From: Streptomyces xylophagus
GTDB taxonomy: Bacteria; Actinomycetota; Actinomycetes; Streptomycetales; Streptomycetaceae
Direction of reading: 5' to 3'
NCBI RefSeq assembly: GCF_000716435.1
Contig: NZ_JNWO01000001.1
Location: 434,001 to 498,000, forward strand
DNA length: 64,000 nt
Part shown: positions 25,950 to 34,639 of the stretch, piece by piece
Layout of the letters: every line of letters begins with the position of its first letter
Numbering within the stretch: position 1 is the stretch's first letter
The notes under the pieces: model-generated
Databases searched by the model: none
What the model saw: the letters and a program-made list of their open reading frames with translations, nothing else
What the model was told of the DNA's origin: nothing
Program-made: the position numbers and the translations under genes

Positions 25950-26816
25950 TCACCTGACAAGTTCCGTCGGCTCGTCCAACTGCGTCAGCTTCCGCGGATA
26001 GCGCACCACGTGGATGCGGGTGACCCGGCCGTCCTCCACCACGAAGCTGATCGCGGACGGTTCGCCGTCGATCTCGATCCGGCCCGCGGACTCGCCGTTG
26101 AGCCACACGGGCGTGGTGTCGAACGCGGCCACCAACCGGTGCGCGCGGGCGAGGATCGGCGCCACCAGGTCGACCCCGTGGATCGGCGCGAGCGCGGCGG
26201 CGACGACACCTCCGCCGTCGGTCACCAGGACCACGTCCGGCGCCATCACCTCCATCAACTCCTGCAACTGCCCGGTGCGCAGGGCGCTCAGGAACCGTTC
26301 CACCACGGCCTGCTGCTCCGACCGGCTCACCCGCACCCGCGGGCGCCGGGCCGCCACATGCTCCCGCGCCCGCCGCGCGACCTGCCGCACCGTCGCCGCG
26401 GGCTTCCCGACGACCTCGGCGATCTCGCCGTACGGCATCTCGAAGACCTCGCGGAGCACGAACACCGCCCGCTCGGTGGGCCCGAGCGTCTCCAGCACGG
26501 TCAGCATCGCGAGCGAGACGCTCTCCGCCAGCTCGACGTCCTCGGCGACATCCGGACTGGTCAGCAACGGTTCCGGCAGCCACTCGCCCACGTACTCCTC
26601 ACGGCGGCGGGACAACGTGCGCAGCCGGTTGAGCGCCTGCCGGGTGACGATCCGGATGAGGTACGACCGCGGGTCCCGCACCAGTGACCGGTCCACGTCG
26701 GCCCACCGCAGCCAGGACTCCTGCACCACGTCCTCCGCGTCGGCGGCCGACCCGAGCATCTCGTAGGCGACCGTGAACAGCAGGCTGCGGTGGGCGACGA
26801 AGGGGTCCTGGGTCAT
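25950..26816 (-). CDS. ECF41-family RNA polymerase sigma factor (SigJ-like)
   Basis: 288 residues. Region 2 is SLLFTVAYEMLGSAADAEDV with ESWLRW; region 4 is LGPTERAVFVLREVF, then YGEIAEVVGKPAATVRQ. A SnoaL-like C-terminal extension follows, with the ECF41 features WLPEPLL, DGGGV and a YPRKL tail. In this group the extension replaces an anti-sigma factor. It overlaps the AhpD-like gene by 4 bp (ATGA), matching the conserved ECF41-CMD pairing in which the sigma factor drives its partner's promoter. Confidence 0.92.
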   Translation of the reverse strand: MTQDPFVAHRSLLFTVAYEMLGSAADAEDVVQESWLRWADVDRSLVRDPRSYLIRIVTRQALNRLRTLSRRREEYVGEWLPEPLLTSPDVAEDVELAESVSLAMLTVLETLGPTERAVFVLREVFEMPYGEIAEVVGKPAATVRQVARRAREHVAARRPRVRVSRSEQQAVVERFLSALRTGQLQELMEVMAPDVVLVTDGGGVVAAALAPIHGVDLVAPILARAHRLVAAFDTTPVWLNGESAGRIEIDGEPSAISFVVEDGRVTRIHVVRYPRKLTQLDEPTELVR

Positions 26817-27391
26817 ACGGTCGACGCTACGTCGGAGTCCGCCGGGCGTGCGGCCAGGGGCACCGCGCAGGAATCGGAGTAGCCCTGTGAGGTGATCCCG
26901 TGCGCGGTGTTGCACCTGGCCGCCATGTTGGCGAAGCCGATGAACACGGTGAGTTCGACCAGCGCGGCCGGGCCGAGCCGGTCGAGCAGGCTCTTCGACA
27001 ACGCGTCGGTGACGGTCGGCGGCGTGTTCGTCATGGCCTCGGCGTACTCGAGCACGTCCCGCTCCAGCGGCGTGAACACCTCCGCCTGCCGCCAGCGCGG
27101 CACCTGGCTCGCCTTCGACAGGTCCAGGTTCTGGTTCAGCGCGAGGAAGTAGTTGATGTCGAGGCACCAACTGCACCCGACCTGCGCCGCGACAGCCATG
27201 TGCGCGAACGTCTTCAGACTCGCGTCGACCGCGTCCCACGTGCTCACCCTCGCCGTGAACTCCTGGTTGGCCGCGGCGAGTTCGGGATTGTTCCACAGCA
27301 CCTCGACGGGCTCGGGCACGACCCCGAGCTGCTTCATCATGTTCTCGCGGAGCTCGGCGGGAAGCTCGGCCTTCGGAACGCGAAGTGTCAC
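26813..27391 (-). CDS. Carboxymuconolactone decarboxylase/AhpD-like protein
   Basis: 192 residues with the AhpD redox motif GCSWCLDIN (CxxC) in a helical fold. The GTG start at 27391 has GAGGAGA upstream. As the usual partner of ECF41 sigma factors it is probably the target or sensor of that system, with peroxidase or redox activity. Downstream translation of the sigma gene is coupled to it. Confidence 0.9.
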   Translation of the reverse strand: MTLRVPKAELPAELRENMMKQLGVVPEPVEVLWNNPELAAANQEFTARVSTWDAVDASLKTFAHMAVAAQVGCSWCLDINYFLALNQNLDLSKASQVPRWRQAEVFTPLERDVLEYAEAMTNTPPTVTDALSKSLLDRLGPAALVELTVFIGFANMAARCNTAHGITSQGYSDSCAVPLAARPADSDVASTV

Positions 27392-27479
27392 GGTGTTCTC
27401 CTCAAGACGTGCGCCTGTTGCGCGGGTTCGACATGAAGACACCGGCGGGTTTACGGATGTGACACCTCCGCGCGGACGA

Positions 27480-27962
27480 CTACAGCGGAATCTCCAGGGT
27501 CACCGACTTCTCCGCGAAGCCGTTGCGCTCATAGAAGCGGCGAGCCCCGGCGTTGCTCGAGTACGCCGTCACCTCAGCCAGCTCCGCTCCCTTTTCCCTC
27601 GCCCAGACCGTGAACTCGCGGATCAGCCGCTCACCGATCCGCTCACCCCGATAGGCGGGTAGCACATACATGCCCACCAGGGTCGCGACTCCGACCGGCC
27701 TCATCGCGGACGCCCCGGCCACCGCACCGGTGAGATGGCCGACGACCTCGCCGTCCCGATCGGCGACGAGCAGCAGCCGGTCGGGATCATCGATACCGGC
27801 CGCGAAACGTCGTGGTCCGTGCTCACGCGGCCAGTCGATGTCGATGCTCGGATCACGGGTCCCCGCGTCCTCGGCGAACAGAGCACGACTGCACGCCACA
27901 AGACCGTCCACATCCGCATGTTCCGCTGTGCGGACAACCACCTCACGTCGTTGATCACTCAT
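27480..27962 (-). CDS. GNAT-family N-acetyltransferase
   Basis: 160-residue acetyl-CoA-dependent acyltransferase. The acetyl-CoA motif is VGMYVLPAYRGERIGERLIR, followed by the C-terminal Tyr in ARRFYERNGF. The substrate is unknown. It is divergent from the LigD-polymerase gene with only 68 bp between them, which also hold the latter's promoter. Confidence 0.9.
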   Translation of the reverse strand: MSDQRREVVVRTAEHADVDGLVACSRALFAEDAGTRDPSIDIDWPREHGPRRFAAGIDDPDRLLLVADRDGEVVGHLTGAVAGASAMRPVGVATLVGMYVLPAYRGERIGERLIREFTVWAREKGAELAEVTAYSSNAGARRFYERNGFAEKSVTLEIPL

Positions 27963-27996
27963 GGGGCGCGACCCTATCCGCCGCCACTGACACCGC

Positions 27997-28021
27997 GGTT
28001 GGTCGTCCCGCGTAGGGGTAC
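27997..28021 (+). promoter_or_regulatory. SigB-type promoter of the ligD-like gene
   Basis: GGTT (27997-28000), 15-bp spacer, GGGTAC (28016-28021), 9 bp before the ATG at 28031. This fits the Streptomyces SigB consensus GNNT-N14-16-GGGTAC. The next gene has the same arrangement. Confidence 0.5.
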
Positions 28022-28030
28022 TCGGGCGCC

Positions 28031-28981
28031 ATGGTGATCGTGCGGGCGGGCCGTCGTAGCCTCGACATCCATCGGCCCGACAAGGTGCTGTTCCCCAAGA
28101 GTGCGGACGTGGACGGCAAGGAGTACACGAAGGGCGACCTCGTCGCGTACTACCGGTCCGTCGCCCCCTTCATGCTCCCGCATCTGCGCGGGCGCCCGTT
28201 GATGCTGGAGCGGCACCCGGACGGGATCGACGGCCCCCGGTTCATGCAGAAGAACGTGCCGGCGCACTATCCGGACTGGATCAAACGCGTCGAGGTGGCC
28301 AAGGAGGGCGGCACGGTCACCCACCTCGTCTGCGACGACACCGCGACGCTCGTCTTCCTCGCCGACCAGGGCTGCGTCACCCCGCACCGCTGGCTGTCCC
28401 GGGTCGGTCGGCTGCACCGGCCCGACCGGCTGGTCTTCGACCTCGACCCGGCGACGGGCGACGACTTCGCCGTCGTACGCGAAGCCGCCCTGCTCCTGGG
28501 TGAGTTGCTGGACGAACTACGGTTGCCGTCCGGGTTGATGACCACCGGCTCGCGCGGTCTGCATCTGGTCGTGCCTCTCGACGGACGCCAGGACTTCGAC
28601 GAGGTACGCGCGTTCGCCAAGGACGTCGCCGACCACCTCGCGGCGGCACACCCCGACCGGCTCACCACGGCCGCGCGAAAGAAGGACCGCGGCGAGCGCC
28701 TCTACCTCGACGTGCAGCGCAACGGCTACGCGCAGACCGCCGTGGCCCCCTTCTCCGTCCGCGCGAAGCCCGGGGCCCCGGTCGCCGTCCCCATCAGCCG
28801 GGACCAGCTCGACGACCCGGACCTCGACGCCCGCCGCTGGACCATCGCCGACGCCGTCGAACAGGCCCGCACCAACCCCTGGTCCGGACTGCTGAGCCGC
28901 GGACGCGCACTCGGCCCGGCCGGGCGGCGACTTGACGCCCTGCGAGGACGAGCGGAATCGAAGATCGTTCAGGACGACTGA
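28031..28981 (+). CDS. ligD: LigD-type primase-polymerase domain protein (non-homologous end joining)
   Basis: 316-residue stand-alone PolDom of the LigD family. The catalytic DxD is in VFDLDP (Asp137, Asp139), and GSRGLHLVVPL is the conserved ligand motif. With Ku and a ligase it fills gaps during double-strand-break repair in non-growing cells and spores. No ku or ligase gene is next to it here. The ATG is too close to the promoter for a normal leader. Confidence 0.9.
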   Translation: MVIVRAGRRSLDIHRPDKVLFPKSADVDGKEYTKGDLVAYYRSVAPFMLPHLRGRPLMLERHPDGIDGPRFMQKNVPAHYPDWIKRVEVAKEGGTVTHLVCDDTATLVFLADQGCVTPHRWLSRVGRLHRPDRLVFDLDPATGDDFAVVREAALLLGELLDELRLPSGLMTTGSRGLHLVVPLDGRQDFDEVRAFAKDVADHLAAAHPDRLTTAARKKDRGERLYLDVQRNGYAQTAVAPFSVRAKPGAPVAVPISRDQLDDPDLDARRWTIADAVEQARTNPWSGLLSRGRALGPAGRRLDALRGRAESKIVQDD

Positions 28982-29000
28982 CGGCTCCGACTCTGGGTAC
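28976..29000 (+). promoter_or_regulatory. SigB-type promoter of the ppx/gppA-like gene
   Basis: GACT (28976-28979), 15-bp spacer, GGGTAC (28995-29000), 10 bp before the ATG. It overlaps the end of the ligD-like gene. Spacing and -10 are the same as at the preceding gene. Confidence 0.45.
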
Positions 29001-29010
29001 TCACCGGCTC

Positions 29011-30036
29011 ATGCGAATGAGCGTGGTGGACGTCGGGTCGAACACGGTTCGGCTCGTGGTGGCGGACGTGGAGGACGGCGTGCCGTTGCCCGTGCACACC
29101 GCCAAGTGGAAGTTGCGGCTCTCCGAGCGCGTCGGACCCCACGGAGAGATCCCTGAGGAATCCCTACGCCATCTCGTGCGGGCGGTATCGGCCGCCGCGG
29201 ACACCGCCCGGCAGTGGGGCGCGGCAGGACCACTCGCCTTCGCGACGGCCGTCGTACGCGGCGCGCCGAACCGGCTCGACGTACTCCGCGCGGTGCGCGC
29301 GGAGACCGGCGTACGGCTGTGCACGCTGCCGGGAGAGGTCGAGGGCGAGCTGACCTTCCTCGGCGCCCGGCGCTGGATGGGCTGGCGCGCGGGCCCGCTC
29401 GCCCTGTTCGACATCGGCGGCGGCTCCTTCGAGGTCGCGTTCGGCCGCGGCCGGCTCCCCGACTTCGTGGCCTCACTGCCGCTCGGCGCGGGCCGGCTGA
29501 CGCACGAGTTCTTCTACGGCCAGGACCCACCGCCCGAGCAGACGGTCAAGGCACTTCGTCGCGAGGTACGGCACCAGCTGCGGGACGTGGCCGCACGCAT
29601 CCGCTGGGAAGGGCCACGGACCACCGTCGTGACGTCACGCACCTTCCAGCAGCTGGCCCGACTCTGCGGCGCCGCCCCCGGCCGTCAAGGCCCCTTCATG
29701 GAAAGGCAGTTGAAGCGAGCGCAGCTCCGTGCGGGCCTGGACCGACTGGCCACCCTGGCGACGTCCGAGCGGGCCCTGCTGCCGGGCGTCTCCGCACCGC
29801 GGGCGGCGCAGAGCCTGGCCGGAGCGGTGGTCGGGCACACGGTCATGAAGCTCACGGGCATCAAGACCGTCACCGTCTGCCCCTGGGGCATCCGCGAAGG
29901 AGTGCTGTTGCGGTACATCGAGGACGGCGGGTCGTGGTGGACGGAAATGACACGGTGCAGTGACGACGCGGATCAGGCGAAGGCGGTCGCCTTACGGATC
30001 GCGCCCATGCCGAGGCCGACGAGGGCCGACGGGTAG
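29011..30036 (+). CDS. Ppx/GppA-family phosphatase
   Basis: 341 residues with the actin-like ATPase fold of exopolyphosphatase/pppGpp phosphatase: SVVDVGSNTVRLVVADV at the N-terminus (phosphate 1) and LFDIGGGSFEVAFG near 131 (phosphate 2). It may degrade polyphosphate or (p)ppGpp. A TTA codon lies near the 3' end (29992-29994, codon 328) within a C-terminal tail beyond the usual fold, so full-length product may depend on bldA. Confidence 0.88.
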   Translation: MRMSVVDVGSNTVRLVVADVEDGVPLPVHTAKWKLRLSERVGPHGEIPEESLRHLVRAVSAAADTARQWGAAGPLAFATAVVRGAPNRLDVLRAVRAETGVRLCTLPGEVEGELTFLGARRWMGWRAGPLALFDIGGGSFEVAFGRGRLPDFVASLPLGAGRLTHEFFYGQDPPPEQTVKALRREVRHQLRDVAARIRWEGPRTTVVTSRTFQQLARLCGAAPGRQGPFMERQLKRAQLRAGLDRLATLATSERALLPGVSAPRAAQSLAGAVVGHTVMKLTGIKTVTVCPWGIREGVLLRYIEDGGSWWTEMTRCSDDADQAKAVALRIAPMPRPTRADG

Positions 30037-30213
30037 AGACAGGTCCGGCGACCTGGAGCTCCTTGTCGGCGGGGTGACTTCGACGCAGCAGCGCGGCCGT
30101 CCGCAGCGCGTGATCGTGCAGATCGACCGGATCACCGTGGGTGTCTCGGTGAACCTGGCGCCGCGTCGGGGGAATCACGGGGTCGAGGGACCGGGCCGCT
30201 GGGCTGCTCCCGG

Positions 30214-31221
30214 TCACGGCGGCACGGGTGTGTCGTTCGTCGGCCGGGCAGTGTCGCGGAGTGCGTGAAGGAGGGCGGCGGCCGCGGGGATGCGGAGGGT
30301 GTCCGGCCAGAGCAGGGCGAAGACACGGCGGACCGGCCAGTCGGCGAGGGGGCGGGCGACGACCCGGGGGTCGAAGTGTGCCGTCACCCCGAGTTCGTTC
30401 ATGACCGCGAGGCCGATGCGGTTGGCGACCAGGCTGTGCAGGGTCAGCTGGTCGTCGGCGGTGGCGGCGACCAGGGGAGCGAACCCGGCGTCGCGGCACG
30501 CGGCCAGGAAGCGGGTACGGCCGGACTCCAGCACCCAGCGTTCGTCCGCGAGGTCGGCCAACGACACGGTGGGCGAGGCGGCAGCAGGGTGGTCGGCCGG
30601 CAGCAGGACGCAGCGGCGGTCGGTCAGCAGCGGGACGCGGCGCAGGCGCGGATCCACGGTCACCGACGGGTCGCCCGTGCTGTCAGGCGGGCCGCCTGTG
30701 CTGTCGGACCGGTCCGTCTCCCTCTCCCCGCCCGTTTCCCTGCCCGTCTCCCTCTCCTTCTCCCTGAAGTCCAGGTCGCACATCACCGCGAGCTCGACCT
30801 CGCCCTCCAGCAACAGACCGTGCGACACCCGGCACTCGGCCTGGGTGACCGTGACCTCAAGCTCCGGGCGGGTCCGGCGGAGGGCGCCGAGGGCGCGGGG
30901 GACCAGACTGACGCAGCTGCTCTGCATCGCGGACAGTCGGATCCGGCCGGCCTCGGGGGCGGTCAGCGCGGCCAGTTCGTCCTCGGCGGTGCGCAGCGCG
31001 GCCAGCACCGTTCCCGCGTGGCGGGCCAACGCGCGGCCCTCCGGGGTGAGTTGGACGCCTCGCCCGCGACGGGTGACCAAGGGGGCGCCGACCGACCGCT
31101 CCAGCATCCGCATCTGATAGCTGATCGCGGGCTGCGTGTAGCCGAGGGCGTCGGCCGCGGCCGTGTAGGTGCCTGTGCGGGCGACCTCGGCCAGGACCTG
31201 CAACTGTCGGGGGTCGTACAT
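30214..31221 (-). CDS. LysR-family regulator
   Basis: 335 residues. The winged helix (RQLQVLAEVARTGTYTAAAD, ALGYTQPAISYQMRML) precedes a LysR effector domain. Residues 152-184 form a hydrophilic low-complexity insert (repeated GRETGGERE / STGGPP units) inside that domain, absent from usual LysR proteins. It is divergent from the GluABCD-type transporter and separated from it by 82 bp with a T-N11-A palindrome, so it probably controls both itself and the transporter. Confidence 0.88.
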   Translation of the reverse strand: MYDPRQLQVLAEVARTGTYTAAADALGYTQPAISYQMRMLERSVGAPLVTRRGRGVQLTPEGRALARHAGTVLAALRTAEDELAALTAPEAGRIRLSAMQSSCVSLVPRALGALRRTRPELEVTVTQAECRVSHGLLLEGEVELAVMCDLDFREKERETGRETGGERETDRSDSTGGPPDSTGDPSVTVDPRLRRVPLLTDRRCVLLPADHPAAASPTVSLADLADERWVLESGRTRFLAACRDAGFAPLVAATADDQLTLHSLVANRIGLAVMNELGVTAHFDPRVVARPLADWPVRRVFALLWPDTLRIPAAAALLHALRDTARPTNDTPVPP

Positions 31222-31230
31222 CCGGCAAGC

Positions 31231-31245
31231 ATAAAGAGCCTTTAT
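31231..31245. promoter_or_regulatory. LysR-box operator
   Basis: Perfect palindrome ATAAAG-AGC-CTTTAT, a T-N11-A LysR box, lies 10 bp upstream of the LysR start in the divergent region. It is AT-rich against a GC-rich background. Confidence 0.6.
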
Positions 31246-31303
31246 TAATTCCGGATGACATTCGAATTGGACGCCCGCGAGCGACGCCGACGATGCTGAT
31301 CGC

Positions 31304-32044
31304 GTGCCAGAGGTTCTCGTACGTATAGAAAAAGTGAACAAGCACTTCGGGGAAAACCATGTGCTGCGCGACATCGACCTCGACATCCACACCGGCGAGG
31401 TCGTCGTCCTGCTCGGCGCGTCCGGTTCCGGGAAGTCGACGCTGTGCCGGTGCGTCAACCGGCTGGAGACCGTCGACTCCGGACTGATCAGCCTGGCGGG
31501 CGTTCCCCTGCCCGACGAGGGAGGCGAACTCGCGCGGCTGCGGGCCCGGGTGGGGATGGTCTTCCAGTCGTTCAACCTCTTCGGGCATCTCAGCGTGCTC
31601 GACAACATCACCCTCGCCCCGACCCGCGTGCGCGGTCTCTCCCGTCACGAGGCCGCCGAGCGGGCCCGGCAGCTCCTCGACCGGGTCGGACTCGCCGACA
31701 AGGCGGACGCCCGGCCCGTGCAGTTGTCCGGCGGGCAGCAGCAACGGGTCGCCATCGCAAGGGCGTTGGCGATGGACCCGCAGGTGCTGCTCTTCGACGA
31801 ACCGACCTCGGCACTGGACCCGGAAACGGTCGGCGAGGTGCTCGACGTCATGGCCGGACTGGCGGCCGACGGGATGACCATGCTCGTCGTCACCCATGAA
31901 ATGGGGTTCGCGCGACGAGTCGCCGACCGGGTGGTCTTCCTCGACGAGGGCCGCGTCCGCGAGACCGCCACCCCCGACGAATTCTTCGACGCGCCCCGCA
32001 CCGAACGGGCCCGTGAATTCCTGTCGAAGGTCCTCAGCCACTGA
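31304..32044 (+). CDS. gluA: Amino-acid ABC transporter ATP-binding protein (GluA-like)
   Basis: 246-residue polar amino-acid importer ATPase with Walker A GASGSGKST, signature LSGGQQQR, Walker B VLLFDEPTSALDP and THEMGFAR. It is the first gene of a four-gene glutamate-type system (ATPase, binding protein, two permeases). The GTG start has a weak ribosome-binding site. It is probably under control of the divergent LysR protein. Confidence 0.92.
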   Translation: MPEVLVRIEKVNKHFGENHVLRDIDLDIHTGEVVVLLGASGSGKSTLCRCVNRLETVDSGLISLAGVPLPDEGGELARLRARVGMVFQSFNLFGHLSVLDNITLAPTRVRGLSRHEAAERARQLLDRVGLADKADARPVQLSGGQQQRVAIARALAMDPQVLLFDEPTSALDPETVGEVLDVMAGLAADGMTMLVVTHEMGFARRVADRVVFLDEGRVRETATPDEFFDAPRTERAREFLSKVLSH

Positions 32045-32091
32045 AGCCATCGAAGCCATCGAATCCACTGAGTTCGGCAACCGCCTCACCT

Positions 32092-32134
32092 CGTATTCGC
32101 TGCACGTCGTATTCGCCGCCCCCCCCGTATTCGC
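32092..32134 (+). repeat. Three copies of CGTATTCGC
   Basis: The 9-mer CGTATTCGC occurs at 32092-32100, 32108-32116 and 32126-32134 between the ATPase and the binding-protein genes, with 16- and 18-bp spacing. A run of C lies between the last two. It could be a protein-binding array or an RNA element that lets the binding protein be made in excess. Confidence 0.6.
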
Positions 32135-32159
32135 GCAATGACGAAAGGGATTCCGCCCG

Positions 32160-33116
32160 ATGAGACTGTCCCGGCCCCGCCGTGCCCTCGGTGCCGCCTC
32201 CGCCACGGCCGCGCTCGCCCTGACCCTCACCGCCTGCGGCGGGTCCACGGCCTTGCCGTCCGCCTCCGGTTCGTCCGGTTCCGCCGCCGCGGACGCCTCG
32301 AAGACCTACGACGAGATCCTCGCCGCCGCCCCGGTCGCGTCCGCCGGTCAGATCCCGGCCGGCAGCCTCATGGCGAAGATCAAGAAGCGCGGGGCGCTCG
32401 TCGTCGGCGGTACCGACACCGCCGCGCTCTTTTCGCTCAAGGACCCTGTCACCGGCAAACTCACCGGATTCGACGCGGGGTTGGCCGCGATGCTCGCGAA
32501 GTACATCACCGGGAAGACCGCCATCAAGCTGGTCCAGGTCAGCGTGGCCACCCGTGAGCAACTGCTGCGCAACGGCACCGTCGACACGGTGTTCGCCACG
32601 TACTCGATCACTCCGGAGCGGGCCAAGAAGGTGGACTTCGCCGGGCCCTACTACTCCTCCGGCGACGCGATCCTCGTCAAGAAGGGCAACACCGACATCA
32701 CGTCGGTGGACGACCTCAACGGCAAATCCGTGTGCACGCAGAGCGGTTCGACGGCGGCCAACGACATCAAGGACTTCGCCCCGAAGGCGAAGGTGATGCT
32801 CTTCGACGGCAACAGCCAGTGCGTGCAGGCCGTCAAGCAGGGCCGGGTCGACGCCTACGTGATCGACCAGGCGATCCTCGTCGGCACGCAGTACCGCGAC
32901 CCGTCGGTCAAGGTGGTCGGACAGCCCTTCACGACCGACCCCTACGGCATCGGGACGCCGAAGGCCGACCCGGAGATGAAGAAGTTCGTCGACGCCTGGC
33001 TGAAGAAGATCGAGGCCAGTGGCGCGTGGGCGAAGCTGTGGAAGGCGACGCTGGGTACCGCCGTGACCGGTACCGCGCCGAAGCCGCCGGTGATCGGCTC
33101 GGTCGAGGGCAGCTGA
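32160..33116 (+). CDS. gluB: Amino-acid ABC transporter substrate-binding lipoprotein (GluB-like)
   Basis: 318 residues. The lipoprotein signal ends at Cys26 (ALTLTAC), a Ser/Ala linker follows, then an SBP_bac_3 domain: GALVVGGTDTAALFS, DTVFATYSITPERAKKVDFA and VCTQSGST are typical of glutamate/polar amino-acid binders. AAAGGGA precedes the ATG. It delivers substrate to the two permeases downstream. Confidence 0.91.
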   Translation: MRLSRPRRALGAASATAALALTLTACGGSTALPSASGSSGSAAADASKTYDEILAAAPVASAGQIPAGSLMAKIKKRGALVVGGTDTAALFSLKDPVTGKLTGFDAGLAAMLAKYITGKTAIKLVQVSVATREQLLRNGTVDTVFATYSITPERAKKVDFAGPYYSSGDAILVKKGNTDITSVDDLNGKSVCTQSGSTAANDIKDFAPKAKVMLFDGNSQCVQAVKQGRVDAYVIDQAILVGTQYRDPSVKVVGQPFTTDPYGIGTPKADPEMKKFVDAWLKKIEASGAWAKLWKATLGTAVTGTAPKPPVIGSVEGS

Positions 33117-33124
33117 CCGACCCC

Positions 33125-33772
33125 ATGTTCACCCATGTCGACGCCATCGCCGGGCAGTTGGGGCGAGGGCTGCTGCTGACGCTCGCCATGACCGCGCTCG
33201 CCTTCACGGGCGCGGTCGCGGTCGGCCTCGTGGTCGCCGTACTGCGGATCTGCCCGGTGGCACCACTGCGGGCGTTCGGCGCCGGGTACGTCACCGTCTT
33301 CCGCAACATCCCGCTCCTCGTCCTGCTCGTGCTCTTCGTGTTCGGACTGCCCGATCTCGGGCTGCTGTACCCGCTGTTCGCCACCGTGAGCACCGCGATG
33401 GCCCTGTACTGGGCCGCGTTCGTGTGCGAGGTCGTACGCTCCGGGGTACGTGCCGTGCCACGCGGCCAGGCCGAGGCCGCCCGGGCGCTCGGGCTCGGCT
33501 TCGGGCAGTGTCTGCGCCATGTGATCCTGCCGCAGGCGGTGCGCCCGATGGTGCAGCCGCTGGGCAGCATCTTCATCGGCTGCGCCCTGAGCACCTCACT
33601 GGCGGCGGCGGTCGGAGTCGCCGAACTCACCGGCCAGGCCGAGTTCCTGACACTCCGTTACGACCAGCCGCTGACCAGCTTCGCCCTCACCACCGTCGTC
33701 TACGTCGCCCTCACCCTCACGTCCGGCCTCGTCGCCGGGCGCGTCGAACGGAAGGTGGCGGTGGTCCGATGA
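33125..33772 (+). CDS. gluC: Amino-acid ABC transporter permease (GluC-like)
   Basis: 215-residue inner-membrane protein with the HisMQ-type permease profile: RNIPLLVLLVLFVFGLP, then the EAA-like loop AVPRGQAEAARALGLGFGQC. It starts 8 bp after the binding-protein stop without a clear ribosome-binding site, and its own stop overlaps the next ATG by 4 bp. Confidence 0.9.
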   Translation: MFTHVDAIAGQLGRGLLLTLAMTALAFTGAVAVGLVVAVLRICPVAPLRAFGAGYVTVFRNIPLLVLLVLFVFGLPDLGLLYPLFATVSTAMALYWAAFVCEVVRSGVRAVPRGQAEAARALGLGFGQCLRHVILPQAVRPMVQPLGSIFIGCALSTSLAAAVGVAELTGQAEFLTLRYDQPLTSFALTTVVYVALTLTSGLVAGRVERKVAVVR

Positions 33773-34587
33773 AGCCGGTCACGAAAACGCGACGCGACGA
33801 CATCCATCTCCTCTTCGATCCGCCCGGACCGCGAGCCCGGCGTCGCATCAGGCTCGCGACGGCCGTCTCCCTCGCCGTGTTCGCGGCGCTACTCGCCTTC
33901 GCCGTACGGCAGTTCGCCGCGCACGGACAGTTCGACGCCGACCAGTGGCGGATGTTCGGCGAGTGGCCCATCATCCGCTTCCTGCTGTCCGGGCTGGGTC
34001 AGACCCTGCTGGTCACCGCGGTCGCCGCCGCGCTCGCCTTCCCGCTGGGCGGGGTTGTGGCGCTCGGCCGGCTGGCGCGCAACCGGCCGACGCGCGCGCT
34101 CGCCCGGACGTACGTAGAGCTGTTCCGGTCCGTTCCGCTGCTGCTTCTGCTGTACGTGTTCCTGTTCGGGCTGCCCGGCGTCGGTCTGACGTTCCCCGTC
34201 TTCTGGCAGCTGGTGATCCCCATCGTGCTGGGCAACGCGGCCGTCGTCGCGGAGATCTTCCGGGCCGGGGTGCTGAGCCTGCCGCGCGGACAGACGGAGG
34301 CCGCGTACAGCCTCGGCATGACACACCGTCAGACCATGTCGTGCGTGATCGTCCCGCAGGCGCTGCGGGCGGTAAGTCCGGCCCTGGTCAGCCAGTTGGT
34401 CCGGCTGCTCAAGGACTCGACGCTGGGTTATGTGGTCAGCTACCTCGAACTGCTCCACCAGGCAAAGGTGTTGGGCGAGTACTACCACGCCGTACTGTCC
34501 ACCTACCTTGTCGCGGCGGCCTGCTTCATCGCCGTCAACGCCGCGCTGTCCGGGGCCGCTTCGTGGCTGGAAGCCCGTCGCGCCTGA
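33769..34587 (+). CDS. gluD: Amino-acid ABC transporter permease (GluD-like)
   Basis: 272-residue HisMQ-type permease with a ~55-residue N-terminal extension holding one extra membrane segment, as in GluD. The family motif is ELFRSVPLLLLLYVFLFGLP, and the EAA loop is SLPRGQTEAAYSLGMTHRQT. Coupled to GluC by an ATGA overlap. Forms a heterodimeric channel with it. Confidence 0.91.
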   Translation: MKPVTKTRRDDIHLLFDPPGPRARRRIRLATAVSLAVFAALLAFAVRQFAAHGQFDADQWRMFGEWPIIRFLLSGLGQTLLVTAVAAALAFPLGGVVALGRLARNRPTRALARTYVELFRSVPLLLLLYVFLFGLPGVGLTFPVFWQLVIPIVLGNAAVVAEIFRAGVLSLPRGQTEAAYSLGMTHRQTMSCVIVPQALRAVSPALVSQLVRLLKDSTLGYVVSYLELLHQAKVLGEYYHAVLSTYLVAAACFIAVNAALSGAASWLEARRA

Positions 34588-34639
34588 CACCGGCGTGCGA
34601 GAAGAACCGTAAGCAACGCAAGAGAAGGAGCGAACCGGC

